IMG/VR virus record: IMGVR_UViG_3300009176_000054
Span: 1-34,683 of that record
Origin: a virus
Length of the DNA stretch: 34,683 nt
Direction: 5' to 3' (one strand)
Part shown: piece after piece, positions 1-7,763 of the stretch
Layout of the letters: each line of letters starts with the position of its first letter
How positions within the stretch are numbered: the first letter of the stretch is position 1
Made by a program: the position numbers and the translations under genes
The notes under the pieces: generated by a model
The model's database searches: none
What the model saw: the letters and a program-made list of their open reading frames with translations, nothing else
Told to the model about the DNA's origin: nothing

Positions 1-1
1 A

Positions 2-232
2 GCACAAATGGTAACGTGTCTCTTAATGGGAATTCCGGTGGCCGGTGACTTTCAATGGGCGCAACATAGCGTCTGCGTATGTGATTTAGTATCGATTCGG
101 CCTTTTAGGATTCGTTTTTGGAACTCGTGGAGTGACCAATGGGGAACCGATGGAATGGGTATCGCTGAAGAGGATAAAGCGATTCCTAATGGTGCTTGTG
201 CTCCAAGAAACATTTATGCTTCTAAGGAATAA
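2..232 (+). CDS. C-terminal part of a papain-like (C1) cysteine peptidase, 5' truncated
   Basis: The frame is open from the window edge, so only the last ~76 residues are present. Visible are a histidine in the setting WAQHSVCVCD and, about 20 residues later, FWNSWSDQWGTDGMG. That His-then-Asn order with N-S-W..WG..G is the C-terminal half of the papain fold: catalytic His, then the active-site Asn. The catalytic Cys would lie upstream, outside the window. The usual NSWG reads NSWS here. The tail IPNGACAPR resembles the ends of phage-borne C1 peptidases. The family cleaves peptide bonds; in a phage the role could be virion maturation, host-protein cleavage or lysis, and the sequence does not decide. 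An HNH gene starts 3 nt after the stop. The internal ATG at 8 is not credible as the real start, because it would remove most of the domain. Confidence 0.72.
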   Translation, partial: AQMVTCLLMGIPVAGDFQWAQHSVCVCDLVSIRPFRIRFWNSWSDQWGTDGMGIAEEDKAIPNGACAPRNIYASKE

Positions 233-235
233 GAT

Positions 236-727
236 ATGCCGATTGAGAAGATTAGATTGAATCAAGGATATTATACAATCGTAGACAGACAAGATGCCGT
301 TTTTACTTGTATGCATAACTATTATGTAAAGAAATCCGAAGGATCTAGAATATTATATGCTCAAAGAAATGCAACAATTGAAAGAAAACATAAAAATTTT
401 ACACTTCATCATGATATCGTTGAACGCATGGGAATTATTGTTCCTAAAGGAATGGAAATAGATCATATAAATCGTGATGGCTTAGATAATACTAGAAATA
501 ATTTTAGAATCGTTAATAAGAGTCTACAATCTTTAAATAGAGATATTATTTCTACTAATACTTCGGGACATCGAGGAGTACATTGGGAGCAGTGGTCTCA
601 AAAATGGAGAGCCGCAATAGTAATAGATGGACGAGAATATAAATTAGGAAGATATACAGATATCGAAGATGCCATAGCAGCTAGGAAGGAAGCAGAGATT
701 AAATATCTCGGAGAGGAAATCCAATGA
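236..727 (+). CDS. HNH homing-type endonuclease with AP2-like DNA-binding domain
   Basis: 163 residues. The HNH core is around residues 57-95: LHHDIVERMG, then EIDHINRDGLDNTRNN, the His-Asn-Asn metal-binding and catalytic pattern of free-standing phage HNH nucleases. Residues ~108-155 (TSGHRGVHWEQ..KWRAAI...GREYKLGRY) match the AP2/ERF-like DNA-binding domain often fused to phage HNH. Such proteins nick or cut DNA at specific sites and spread by homing. The ATG follows an AAGGA-like site at the end of the peptidase gene and lies 3 nt after its stop. The stop TGA (725-727) overlaps the next ATG (724) as ATGA. The gene is visibly richer in A/T than thyX and looks like a mobile insertion, one of four HNH genes here. 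Confidence 0.9.
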   Translation: MPIEKIRLNQGYYTIVDRQDAVFTCMHNYYVKKSEGSRILYAQRNATIERKHKNFTLHHDIVERMGIIVPKGMEIDHINRDGLDNTRNNFRIVNKSLQSLNRDIISTNTSGHRGVHWEQWSQKWRAAIVIDGREYKLGRYTDIEDAIAARKEAEIKYLGEEIQ

Positions 728-888
728 CTGGATTCTTTGTCAGAACATCTGATGGTAGAACCGTTGAGATCGAGAATCTTAGCGAGGAGGAACTTAATAT
801 ATTCCTTAAGAATTTAAATCGAGCTCAAGCTAAGAAGTGGTTAGTAGGACTTATTAATTGGATCAAGACGAATGTCAAGGAGTTGTAA
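724..888 (+). CDS. 54-aa protein, paralogue of the gene at 1870
   Basis: A small unrecognised gene starting in an ATGA overlap with the HNH gene and ending in a TAATG overlap with the next gene, so translational coupling is likely. Residues ~20-45 (EEELNIFLKNLNRAQAKKW, then LVGLINWIK) closely resemble the product of 1870-2028 (KELIEFINKLTEAKAKRW, then LITIIKLIK). The pair share a pattern EL..F...L..A.AK.WL...I..IK, predicted as two amphipathic helices. The function is unknown; a small helical adaptor or binding protein is possible. Confidence 0.6.
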   Translation: MTGFFVRTSDGRTVEIENLSEEELNIFLKNLNRAQAKKWLVGLINWIKTNVKEL

Positions 889-1082
889 TGCCCTCCCAAG
901 AGCACGCTATAATAGTTAAATGGATAATCGAGAACGTAACAGAGGAAGACATTCCTCTTAATGGGAGTACCGATGCGCTGATCTGGAATCTAGTTCATTT
1001 GGCTACACAAGGTCGGCCATATGATCGTTATAACTATTCAACGGCACAGAAAGAAATAGTTGGAATTTGGAGAAAAGGATGA
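888..1082 (+). CDS. 64-aa hypothetical protein upstream of thyX
   Basis: Unrecognised. I chose the ATG at 888, which overlaps the upstream stop as TAATG, over an in-frame upstream TTG at 858 that would lie inside the preceding gene. The protein contains EEDIPLNGSTDALIWNLVHL and ends in a basic tail. Its stop overlaps the thyX start (ATGA at 1079-1082), placing it in a tightly coupled thyX operon. No domain is recognised. Confidence 0.6.
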   Translation: MPSQEHAIIVKWIIENVTEEDIPLNGSTDALIWNLVHLATQGRPYDRYNYSTAQKEIVGIWRKG

Positions 1083-1861
1083 AAGAAATAACCCCCAAAG
1101 TCTATCTGATTGGATATACTGTTGTTGATTTCGAGGGCATAAGTCAATATCTTCTAGATATTAAACAAAGCGATTGGGAGAGTAATGCGGACACCGAATC
1201 TGATCAATTAATTGAAGTAGCTGGGAGAATCTGCTATCGGAGTTGGGCACCGTTTGATGGTACCGAGGGAACTAATCCTAATATTACTAAAGTGAGAGAA
1301 GATAATAAAGAATATATTCAAAATATTATTAAGCAAAGTCATGGTAGCGTATTGGAACATAGTAATGTGAGTCTACTTTTTAGAGATGTAAGTAGAGTAT
1401 TTACTCATGAAATGGTGAGACACAGAGCAGGAATGGCCTACTCCCAAGAATCTCTTAGGTATGTCCGATTAGATAAGCTACGCTTCTTTATTCCGGAGGA
1501 GATTAAGCAAGATCCTGAGCTATATCAATTATATCAGAAGACGGTGGAGCACTTGGAAGCAGTACAAGAAACTCTTAGTCATAAGATTAAGAGCGGAAGC
1601 ACCTTCCATGATAAGAAAGTTTGGACCTCAAGGTTCAGGCGGCTAGCTCCACTGGGATTAGCCACCACTATCTTAGCTACCGGAAATCTTAGAGCTTGGC
1701 GGCATATTGTTAATATGAGAAGTTCAGCCGGAGCTGAAGAAGAAATTAGGATGGTGATGGATCAAGTAGTCCCGATCCTTAAACATATTTCCCCATCGGT
1801 ATTCGACGATCTAAATAAAATTGATGGGGTGTGGAAATATGAATTAAACGCCAAGCCGTAG
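1079..1861 (+). CDS. thyX: Flavin-dependent thymidylate synthase ThyX
   Basis: 260 residues. It catalyses FAD-dependent reductive methylation of dUMP to dTMP using methylenetetrahydrofolate and NADPH, supplying thymidine nucleotides for phage DNA synthesis. The ThyX signature is at residues 114-128: RHRAGMAYSQESLRY, an RHR..S..SxRY motif with one residue more between RHR and the last Ser than the commonest RHRx7S form. Further family features are SSAGAEEEIR near the C-terminus and HGSVLEHSNVSLLFRDVSR before the motif. The ATG at 1079 is preceded by GGAGAAAAGG (1069-1078) at good spacing and overlaps the upstream stop. An in-frame TTG at 1067 is less likely because the ribosome-binding site would lie inside the coding sequence. 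It is flanked by the two paralogous small genes at 724 and 1870. Confidence 0.96.
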   Translation: MKEITPKVYLIGYTVVDFEGISQYLLDIKQSDWESNADTESDQLIEVAGRICYRSWAPFDGTEGTNPNITKVREDNKEYIQNIIKQSHGSVLEHSNVSLLFRDVSRVFTHEMVRHRAGMAYSQESLRYVRLDKLRFFIPEEIKQDPELYQLYQKTVEHLEAVQETLSHKIKSGSTFHDKKVWTSRFRRLAPLGLATTILATGNLRAWRHIVNMRSSAGAEEEIRMVMDQVVPILKHISPSVFDDLNKIDGVWKYELNAKP

Positions 1862-1869
1862 GAGCGGAA

Positions 1870-2028
1870 ATGGACTACGAAGACTTCGAGAAACTTAATG
1901 ATAAGGAGCTAATTGAATTTATAAATAAACTTACTGAGGCTAAAGCTAAGAGATGGTTAATAACCATAATTAAATTAATTAAGAAAGAGGAAGATAATGA
2001 ACGAAGAAGAGATCAAAAAGAACTTTGA
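1870..2028 (+). CDS. 52-aa protein, paralogue of the gene at 724
   Basis: Too short to attract notice alone, but its core KELIEFINKLTEAKAKRW resembles EELNIFLKNLNRAQAKKW from the gene at 724-888. This supports it as a real gene and the pair as a duplication now flanking thyX and the 64-aa gene. GGAG at 1861-1864 is a plausible ribosome-binding site just after the thyX stop. It overlaps the next gene (ATG 1997) by 32 nt. The C-terminus is strongly charged (KKEEDNERRRDQKEL). Function unknown. Confidence 0.6.
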   Translation: MDYEDFEKLNDKELIEFINKLTEAKAKRWLITIIKLIKKEEDNERRRDQKEL

Positions 2029-2185
2029 ACAGTTTATCCATGATAATTTAGAAGGTAATGGCTACATCTTCATATTCGCTAAGAGTCAAGAAGAAGCAGC
2101 TTATATAACTAATACAAAGAAGCCCGAGATAATCGGGTTTCTAAAAGAAGTTATAGGACTTATAGAAAGTGAAAGCCCCAAATGA
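1997..2185 (+). CDS. 62-aa hypothetical protein
   Basis: Unrecognised acidic small protein with an AAGAAAGAGGAAG purine-rich stretch just before the ATG. It reads MNEEEIKKNFEQFI at the N-terminus and contains GNGYIFIFAKSQEEAAYI, a likely short beta-alpha unit. It overlaps the upstream 52-aa gene (32 nt) and the downstream gene (17 nt), so it belongs to the same transcription unit as thyX. No function can be assigned. Confidence 0.55.
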   Translation: MNEEEIKKNFEQFIHDNLEGNGYIFIFAKSQEEAAYITNTKKPEIIGFLKEVIGLIESESPK

Positions 2186-2603
2186 AATAGAAGCGATCTT
2201 AAGAGCTTTTGCTGATAAGATTAAATATAATCTTAATAGCGATACACATTTCTGTTTAATTATTTTCGATTCTTCTGAGGTAATATCTGTCTCTGATTCT
2301 TGGAGAAAGCCGATGAACAACCGACGTTTGAAATTGACATATATCAGTGAAAAAAGAATGCTTGAGATGTTCTCCGTTCCGAACATCAAGGTAGAAGATC
2401 GGGAAGTAATACTGAATCAGTGGATCTTCCCAGAGCTTCCCAAAGACTCCCAGATTAAGAGTGTTTATTATGATCCCCGATATCAAGCATTTGGAATCGT
2501 TATTTGGAGCAGTGAGTTTCCAGTGGCTAAAGAGGGAGATGCTTTGGAAGCTATTGAGACTAAAGTTAAACCAATCTTAGTTCATGGAGGTCATACCAAT
2601 TAA
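2169..2603 (+). CDS. 144-aa hypothetical protein (GTG start)
   Basis: Unrecognised. The frame opens at a GTG at 2169 (MKAPNEIEAILRAFADKIKY), with an AGGA-type element about 10 nt upstream inside the previous gene; the next in-frame ATG is about 48 codons in and would discard the conserved-looking N-terminus. The protein looks globular alpha/beta with no membrane segment. It overlaps the next gene's ATG by 20 nt. Function unknown. Confidence 0.6.
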   Translation: MKAPNEIEAILRAFADKIKYNLNSDTHFCLIIFDSSEVISVSDSWRKPMNNRRLKLTYISEKRMLEMFSVPNIKVEDREVILNQWIFPELPKDSQIKSVYYDPRYQAFGIVIWSSEFPVAKEGDALEAIETKVKPILVHGGHTN

Positions 2604-3549
2604 TAACTTTCCTGGCTATCTTCCTAGATCTAAGACTATGAAGAATCTAGCTACCTCAGCATATAATGCTGGGAGAGCTAAGATCGTATTCACTGCTAAC
2701 AACTATATTGATTGGTTTCGTACACTTCCTCCTGATCCTTTCGGAATTTTTACTGCTTCAGAAGCTAAATATCAAGAAGGAAATTATGGACATAAAAATT
2801 ATATTCTCCGCCCACAGCATGGAGTCTTATTCATAAACTCCTCAAGTATTTATTTTGGAGGTTTTGATATTGCTGTTACAAATCTTTCAGGCAATAATAC
2901 CGCTATCTCAGAAATAGCAGAATTCCTGAAGGATACGGGGATAGCTTTCGGTTCTGGAGATGCAAATCCTATAATAACAGAATCATCTCAAGGCAATCCT
3001 TATTTTCCTGTAGATGGTTGGGGAAATTATGAATTATCTCCAGGATCTTCCTTTCCACCATCATGGTGTTGGGCATTAACTGAAGGTATACCGGGTAACC
3101 CGTCTTTAATTGATGGCGGTGATCTACTTGTCTTCCTAGTTGCTTGGACAGATGAAGGATTTGTTACTCCCGATCTTCCTGTAGAAACTTATAATACTTA
3201 TCATGATGGTTATTTAGATGATCCTAATTTACCAGAAGGAAGTGGTACAGGAACAGTAACTACCCCAACTGAAAAGTTTAAAGTACATTATAATAGATTT
3301 GCTTCCCTGATCCCAAAGCTAGATCGATATCATGCTGTTATCTTCAGAAACAGTGATATGATTCCTGTAGCAAAAGCAGAACCGATTCTCTCCGCCCACT
3401 TTAATGAGGCTGTTAATGGTCTCGGGACTTACTCTGGTCTCGGTCCAAGCCTTAATTCTTTTGGCGTTGAGTTGATGGATATTACTGGATCGGTTAGCGG
3501 GGGAGTATGTATCGATATAATTCGAGACCATTTCAAACTGAGGAAATAA
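2584..3549 (+). CDS. 321-aa hypothetical protein, possibly structural
   Basis: Unrecognised. It is rich in Gly, Asn, Pro and aromatic residues (for example PVDGWGNYELSPGSSFPPSW), with no signal peptide or membrane segment; the composition suggests a beta-rich protein such as an accessory virion protein, but this is inference. The start is uncertain. The ATG at 2584 has no Shine-Dalgarno upstream, whereas a perfect GGAGG (2586-2590) lies just inside the frame, 8 nt before an in-frame ATT (2599) that overlaps the upstream stop. In light of the AUU/AUC starts proposed elsewhere in this window, ATT 2599 is a possible alternative. An ATG at 2638 is a third option. Confidence 0.65.
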   Translation: MEVIPINNFPGYLPRSKTMKNLATSAYNAGRAKIVFTANNYIDWFRTLPPDPFGIFTASEAKYQEGNYGHKNYILRPQHGVLFINSSSIYFGGFDIAVTNLSGNNTAISEIAEFLKDTGIAFGSGDANPIITESSQGNPYFPVDGWGNYELSPGSSFPPSWCWALTEGIPGNPSLIDGGDLLVFLVAWTDEGFVTPDLPVETYNTYHDGYLDDPNLPEGSGTGTVTTPTEKFKVHYNRFASLIPKLDRYHAVIFRNSDMIPVAKAEPILSAHFNEAVNGLGTYSGLGPSLNSFGVELMDITGSVSGGVCIDIIRDHFKLRK

Positions 3550-3550
3550 T

Positions 3551-3787
3551 ATGTCTCAAGACGAAGAATTGAAAATCGTCCAAGCGCATATGGCACAATT
3601 ATCTGAGCACTTCGAGACTGTTCAGATTTTTGTGACCATTAAGAAAGAAGAATCTACAACCTCAATGTTTGATGGTTGTGGTAACTACTTCGCTAGATAC
3701 GGCCAAGTTAAATCGTGGACTATAGCGGAAGAAAAAGACTTTGACGCTAAGAACAGAGTCGGAGGGGAGGAAGAAGAGGATGGATGA
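3551..3787 (+). CDS. 78-aa hypothetical protein
   Basis: Small soluble protein starting 1 nt after the preceding stop. It contains ETVQIFVTIKKEESTTSMFD followed by GNYFARYGQVKSW and a very acidic C-terminus (GGEEEEDG). The pattern QIFVT...GCGNYFARYGQVKSW is reminiscent of short conserved phage proteins of unknown function. The 3' end overlaps the following gene by 8 nt, and the GGAGGGGAGG run inside it (3761-3770) is that gene's ribosome-binding site. Confidence 0.65.
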   Translation: MSQDEELKIVQAHMAQLSEHFETVQIFVTIKKEESTTSMFDGCGNYFARYGQVKSWTIAEEKDFDAKNRVGGEEEEDG

Positions 3788-4445
3788 CTTCTATCTGCAT
3801 ACTCCTGAAGAGCGGGGAGAGATGTTCAATTCTAAGGTAATTAATCATAATTATCTTGCCGCTGTAGATATGCATCTAATAAAAAATAGCGATGAATTTA
3901 TTGAGATCTGCATCTTCCCACTTAATAATAAGTTTCAAGTATCTAGAACGATAACGCCATTCTATGCCGTTATCAAACCAAGGGTGAGTCCTTATAACCT
4001 TCAAGGCACCAATTTTAAGGAGAAGTTCGGGGTAAGTGAAACAAAATATACTAAAGCCTTCAATGTCGGTATAGATCGAACATCTCTAATGGACTTGTTC
4101 GAGGATTGGAAGGAGAATAAATTTAATATAAAGGAGGGCAAAAGAATATCTGTAGTTACCCATGATTGGTATCGGAAGAAAGAATATCTAATTCAGTGGT
4201 TGGGTAGACTTAACTTCGATTCCTTATTTTCATTTCAAGTTCGAGATATTCAGATGATGGCATTATATTTTAATGATTGGACATCCTTCAACGTTGAGGA
4301 GAACCAATTCGATGATTTAAGTCCAGGAATTATCTTAAGCAAATTAGATATTAGAGACTCAAGTACAGATACTCTCGTTAGAGCCGCCGGTATTGCTGAA
4401 GCGTATAAGAAGTTTATTAATAAAATTGCTGGTACTCGTTACTAG
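3780..4445 (+). CDS. Diverged DnaQ/RNase H-like 3'-5' exonuclease-fold protein
   Basis: 221 residues from ATG 3780 (GGAGG at 3766-3770 upstream); an in-frame TTG at 3741 lies before that site and is rejected. The layout resembles a DEDD exonuclease. There is an N-terminal strand YLAAVDMHLIKNSDEFIEIC where DxExTG...E.IEI is usual, then VVTHDWYRKKEYLIQWLGRL in the place of VgHN..FD..fL...l, a strand with RDIQMMALYF, and DTLVRAAGIAEAYKKF in the place of the last HxAxxDA helix. Several metal ligands appear changed (DMH for DxE, VRAAG for the final Asp), so catalysis is doubtful. Alternatives are an active but remote exonuclease or an unrelated fold. Assignment is by pattern only. Confidence 0.45.
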   Translation: MDDFYLHTPEERGEMFNSKVINHNYLAAVDMHLIKNSDEFIEICIFPLNNKFQVSRTITPFYAVIKPRVSPYNLQGTNFKEKFGVSETKYTKAFNVGIDRTSLMDLFEDWKENKFNIKEGKRISVVTHDWYRKKEYLIQWLGRLNFDSLFSFQVRDIQMMALYFNDWTSFNVEENQFDDLSPGIILSKLDIRDSSTDTLVRAAGIAEAYKKFINKIAGTRY

Positions 4446-4454
4446 GAGAAAAAG

Positions 4455-4568
4455 ATGCCCGATCCTGAAGTGGAAGAAGAAGTGGAAGTGGAAGAGGAAT
4501 TCGACGATTCGGATTCCGACCCCAAAGACGAGGAATCTGAGGAGGAGGAAGAGGAAGAAGATGAATAA
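4455..4568 (+). CDS. 37-aa polyacidic protein
   Basis: Strong ribosome-binding site AGGAGAAAAAG (4444-4454) directly before the ATG. 25 of 37 residues are Asp or Glu, with one Lys and no Arg. The stop overlaps the start of the next gene (ATGAATAA at 4561-4568). A DNA-mimic or cation-binding role is imaginable for such a composition, but nothing in the sequence proves it. The purine-rich coding strand also supplies the next gene's ribosome-binding site. Confidence 0.6.
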   Translation: MPDPEVEEEVEVEEEFDDSDSDPKDEESEEEEEEEDE

Positions 4569-4875
4569 AGAAAAGAAAGACCCCGTCATCGCGGGGCAAA
4601 AGAAACCATCAGCTTCCTTGAAGGAGGGCGAGAAGCCCTCTCAACAGGAAATTGAACTCGATGTTCTGAATATTATGGAGTATCGTAAAAAGATGCTCCA
4701 CGGGACTGAGTTCCCGTATGCTGAGAAGCTTAAGAAGTATAAATCGATGTCCACTAATAAGGAGCTATCAGCAAGTATCGATAAGCTTCTTAAAGAGCTT
4801 GAGGGAGAGAAGTCCGGGGACAAACCCGGTGAGAAACACACTCACTCAGAAAAAACCAGGCAAGCGCCGGGTTGA
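4561..4875 (+). CDS. 104-aa charged hypothetical protein
   Basis: It starts at ATG 4561, preceded by a long GAGGAGGAGGAAGAGGAAGAA purine tract and overlapping the acidic gene by 8 nt. A longer reading of the same frame from a TTG at 4393 gives only an Arg/Lys-rich shadow of the acidic gene and is rejected. The sequence is Lys/Glu rich with a likely helical centre (ELDVLNIMEYRKKML and ASIDKLLKELEGEK). It is the last plus-strand gene before the convergent terminator. Function unknown. Confidence 0.55.
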   Translation: MNKEKKDPVIAGQKKPSASLKEGEKPSQQEIELDVLNIMEYRKKMLHGTEFPYAEKLKKYKSMSTNKELSASIDKLLKELEGEKSGDKPGEKHTHSEKTRQAPG

Positions 4876-4890
4876 AGAACCCGTAAGAAG

Positions 4891-4940
4891 GAAACCCGTA
4901 AGAAGGAATCAGTTTTCCTTCTTACGGGTTTCTTTTTTTT
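4891..4940 (+). terminator. Rho-independent terminator at the convergent gene junction
   Basis: A perfect 18-bp stem (4891-4908 with 4915-4932) around a TCAGTT loop, followed by eight T on the plus strand (4933-4940). It closes the plus-strand operon. The stem is built from the ACCCGTAAGAAGGA repeat, which also occurs just upstream at 4879-4892, linking it to the TCCCTAAGAAGGA repeat family elsewhere in the window. Confidence 0.9.
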
Positions 4941-4952
4941 AGATTTTCCTTC

Positions 4953-7754
4953 TCAGTACCACTGGCTGATTACGAAAAAGTATGTGGCTTGACGTTCTGC
5001 ATCTGTTGCTGATTGACTTGTTGATCCCGGAAATCCAACAATAATTATAGCAGTTCCCGGCGGGATCGTCTCATCCTTACTTAATTGGAGGCATGTAGCG
5101 CTAACAGTGGTAGGAGGCGCTTTCATCCCACTAAAATGTGCAGCCACTTGATAAACTGTCCCCGAACCACCGATAATATATCCAGGAAATGCATTTCCAC
5201 CTTTTCCGGTTGATTTAGCTGGCTGAGATTTTGTCGGTTGGGCATAGCTCATTTGAAACAGTGGTGGGGGACCAACATCTTGGACCTCAATTGAATCTCC
5301 TAAAGAATATGTCGGAGAAATATAGTCTCCCAATGTACCACCGTAATCCCCAGTTACCGGAGTAGGAGTTTCCTTATCTAAGCCTATACCCTTTGGGCTC
5401 TGATTATCTAAATTAGCAATAAGCTCATCGGGAGTACGGAGACGTTGTGTATCCTCAGATTCTTGAATATCTCCTGGTCCTATACTTCCATTAGCGCTCT
5501 GTTCTCCCACCCCATCAATAATTACAGGTCCGAGATTGGCAATAGGAGTATATGAAATTCCATCCCAAAATACTGGTGGCTGAATATTATTATAAATTAA
5601 GTTCACTTCATTGCCGATCCACTGAAATGAACCTGATGGCCAATACTTCCAGTCTACGGTATTGGTGCCCAGCATAATTGGTAGCTCTAACTTTAAGTCG
5701 ATGGTGCTATCGTTACAAGTAATATCCATTACTACTGCCGGAGTAGGAGCCCCGTTGTTAATGTTGTATCTGGAGCAGGTATCTCTATCCAACATAATAA
5801 TATCATAGCTCTCTACCGCTATAAACTTTAACGGCACCGTAATCCTGATTTGTTTCCAAGAATTACCACGTCTGAACATCCAGAAGGACATTGACGCTTC
5901 AACAGCCTTCTGAGTATTGAAGCAGTAGTAGTCAGTGGTTTCTTCGATTGTTCCATACTTATTAATGTTATATCTGATAATAACTTTATTCTGTTTATCA
6001 TCGCTTAAGTCAACCCTCCATAAACCGATCATCTTAGTAATAAGCTGTTCTGTCGGAGTAAAAGTGAAGTAGAATGTGTCCTCAATTATGTCATTAAGCG
6101 TGATGAAGACTGAAGGTATGATGTACTTAGGAAGATAAGTAAAGTAGAATTTACCGTTTCTTAAGGTAGCCGCTACTTTATTTTGGTAACAGATCTCCTT
6201 AATGGCTACTAGAATATCTTTAAGCTCAAGATAAACGAAATTAAGTCTGAATCTGGGAACACTATTCAGGCTTTCGGTATCTACGTCATAGAGGGAGAAG
6301 GTGCGAACAATGTAAGTCAACACTTCCTGAAATGAATCTCCAATCGAAGATTCATATGTTACATAAACGTCATCAGTCCAATGCTGATTAAATAAAACGC
6401 TCAGTGGCCTAAAGAACTGGAGAGCAGTACATCTGAAAGTTCGATTAGGAAGTTGACGAACATTTTGAGCAACAACTGTTATAAGTTTATAATAACTCTT
6501 AGGAACCTTCATCCTCCGAGTTATTCCCTCGAAGGTTCTGTTGGCGTATACCCTAAGAATCTTCGAAGCAACAATATTAACTACATATCTGACTTTGAAG
6601 TCACCGAGATACTTCAATTGGGAGCCCGCTTCGATATAAACAAAATCATTTACGCCTCTAGTTATCGGACCCTCCAAAAGGGATGAAGTTTCATCGACAA
6701 CTGTTGCTTCAAAATCTTTTGGATCTAAGGAAGTCTGAAGACGGATATCTGCTGCGGTAGGATCGAAAGACATCTCGATTCGATTATGATAAACATACTT
6801 AAAACTAAAATAAGCTACTCCCTGCTGATGTTTAACCTTAGAAAGAGTTCCCACCACCCAAACCCCACCTACCTCGAACAGCCCACTTAAATTAAGCGGA
6901 GTATCAGTTAAAACATATGTATGTAATTTCTCTACGTCTAATTGTGCGGTAAGCTGATCTTGGATAGCACCCGTACTATTAAATTGCTCTTGTTGGGCGA
7001 TAAGAGCATTATTCATTTCCGTTTCAGCTTCCTCCTGACCTGCTGTATCTCCATTGAATGCGGCAATCGCTGCTCCCATCGCCCAAAATTGAGCGATAGC
7101 CATATAATCATATAATGCTTTCCCACTAGCCAATTGAGCATCGAGCCAATAATCGTGGATACCCATCGGCTCTGTAGTGATACCAACAGGAATATCTGTG
7201 ATTCGTACAGTGGGTGCCTTATAACAAAATCCGAAGCCCAACGGCCACGCCTGCCCAATCATACTCTCCTTAAGATTATCTACTGATCCTTGCTCCGGAG
7301 AAAAACCTACTTCATAGTTCTGGAACTGAGTCATCATAGTGAACTTGAAAGTCTTCTCTTTATCGCTCCACTCGAAGTCACTAACTAAGTGCCCCTCGAA
7401 GAGTTCCATAGCATCGCTAAAGGGGATACCAATAATATGAAGATATAACTTACATCCCACCATATGAATGTCAACGTTGTCCATTAATTTCAAGAAATAC
7501 TCGTCGCTATCATCGAGAACTACCTCAAGGGATACCGAGGAACCAGAAGTTTGAACATTCAAGATTGATTCGATAGTGGGCACAGATATTATTCTACCTT
7601 CGACAATGATGTCTCCCTTATCATTAAAGACTGTTTTATCACAATAATAAGCCCAATTACCGGAACGGGACCAATCTACTGCCACAATCAAGATCGGCTC
7701 AATAGCGTATTGAGTATTAATTGCATTAGCAAATGTTTGTGTAAATTTTCTCAC
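4953..7754 (-). CDS. Tail tip / baseplate hub protein, 933 aa
   Basis: Last large gene of the tail module, in the position where siphophages encode the hub or tip attachment protein. It starts at GTG 7754 with GAGG 7 nt upstream. The N-terminal ~400 residues (for example EPILIVAVDWSRSGNWAYYC, SVSLEVVLDDSDEYFLKLMD) look like a beta-rich hub domain, with a short helical insertion near 220-270 (GAAIAAFNGDTAGQEEAETE). The middle is beta-rich. The last ~200 residues are Gly/Pro/Ser rich, like an exposed linker plus a small C-terminal domain (GTAIIIVGFPGSTSQ). Role inferred from size, order and composition; no catalytic lysozyme motif seen. Confidence 0.7.
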   Translation of the reverse strand: MRKFTQTFANAINTQYAIEPILIVAVDWSRSGNWAYYCDKTVFNDKGDIIVEGRIISVPTIESILNVQTSGSSVSLEVVLDDSDEYFLKLMDNVDIHMVGCKLYLHIIGIPFSDAMELFEGHLVSDFEWSDKEKTFKFTMMTQFQNYEVGFSPEQGSVDNLKESMIGQAWPLGFGFCYKAPTVRITDIPVGITTEPMGIHDYWLDAQLASGKALYDYMAIAQFWAMGAAIAAFNGDTAGQEEAETEMNNALIAQQEQFNSTGAIQDQLTAQLDVEKLHTYVLTDTPLNLSGLFEVGGVWVVGTLSKVKHQQGVAYFSFKYVYHNRIEMSFDPTAADIRLQTSLDPKDFEATVVDETSSLLEGPITRGVNDFVYIEAGSQLKYLGDFKVRYVVNIVASKILRVYANRTFEGITRRMKVPKSYYKLITVVAQNVRQLPNRTFRCTALQFFRPLSVLFNQHWTDDVYVTYESSIGDSFQEVLTYIVRTFSLYDVDTESLNSVPRFRLNFVYLELKDILVAIKEICYQNKVAATLRNGKFYFTYLPKYIIPSVFITLNDIIEDTFYFTFTPTEQLITKMIGLWRVDLSDDKQNKVIIRYNINKYGTIEETTDYYCFNTQKAVEASMSFWMFRRGNSWKQIRITVPLKFIAVESYDIIMLDRDTCSRYNINNGAPTPAVVMDITCNDSTIDLKLELPIMLGTNTVDWKYWPSGSFQWIGNEVNLIYNNIQPPVFWDGISYTPIANLGPVIIDGVGEQSANGSIGPGDIQESEDTQRLRTPDELIANLDNQSPKGIGLDKETPTPVTGDYGGTLGDYISPTYSLGDSIEVQDVGPPPLFQMSYAQPTKSQPAKSTGKGGNAFPGYIIGGSGTVYQVAAHFSGMKAPPTTVSATCLQLSKDETIPPGTAIIIVGFPGSTSQSATDAERQATYFFVISQWY

Positions 7755-7763
7755 AAAACAGCC

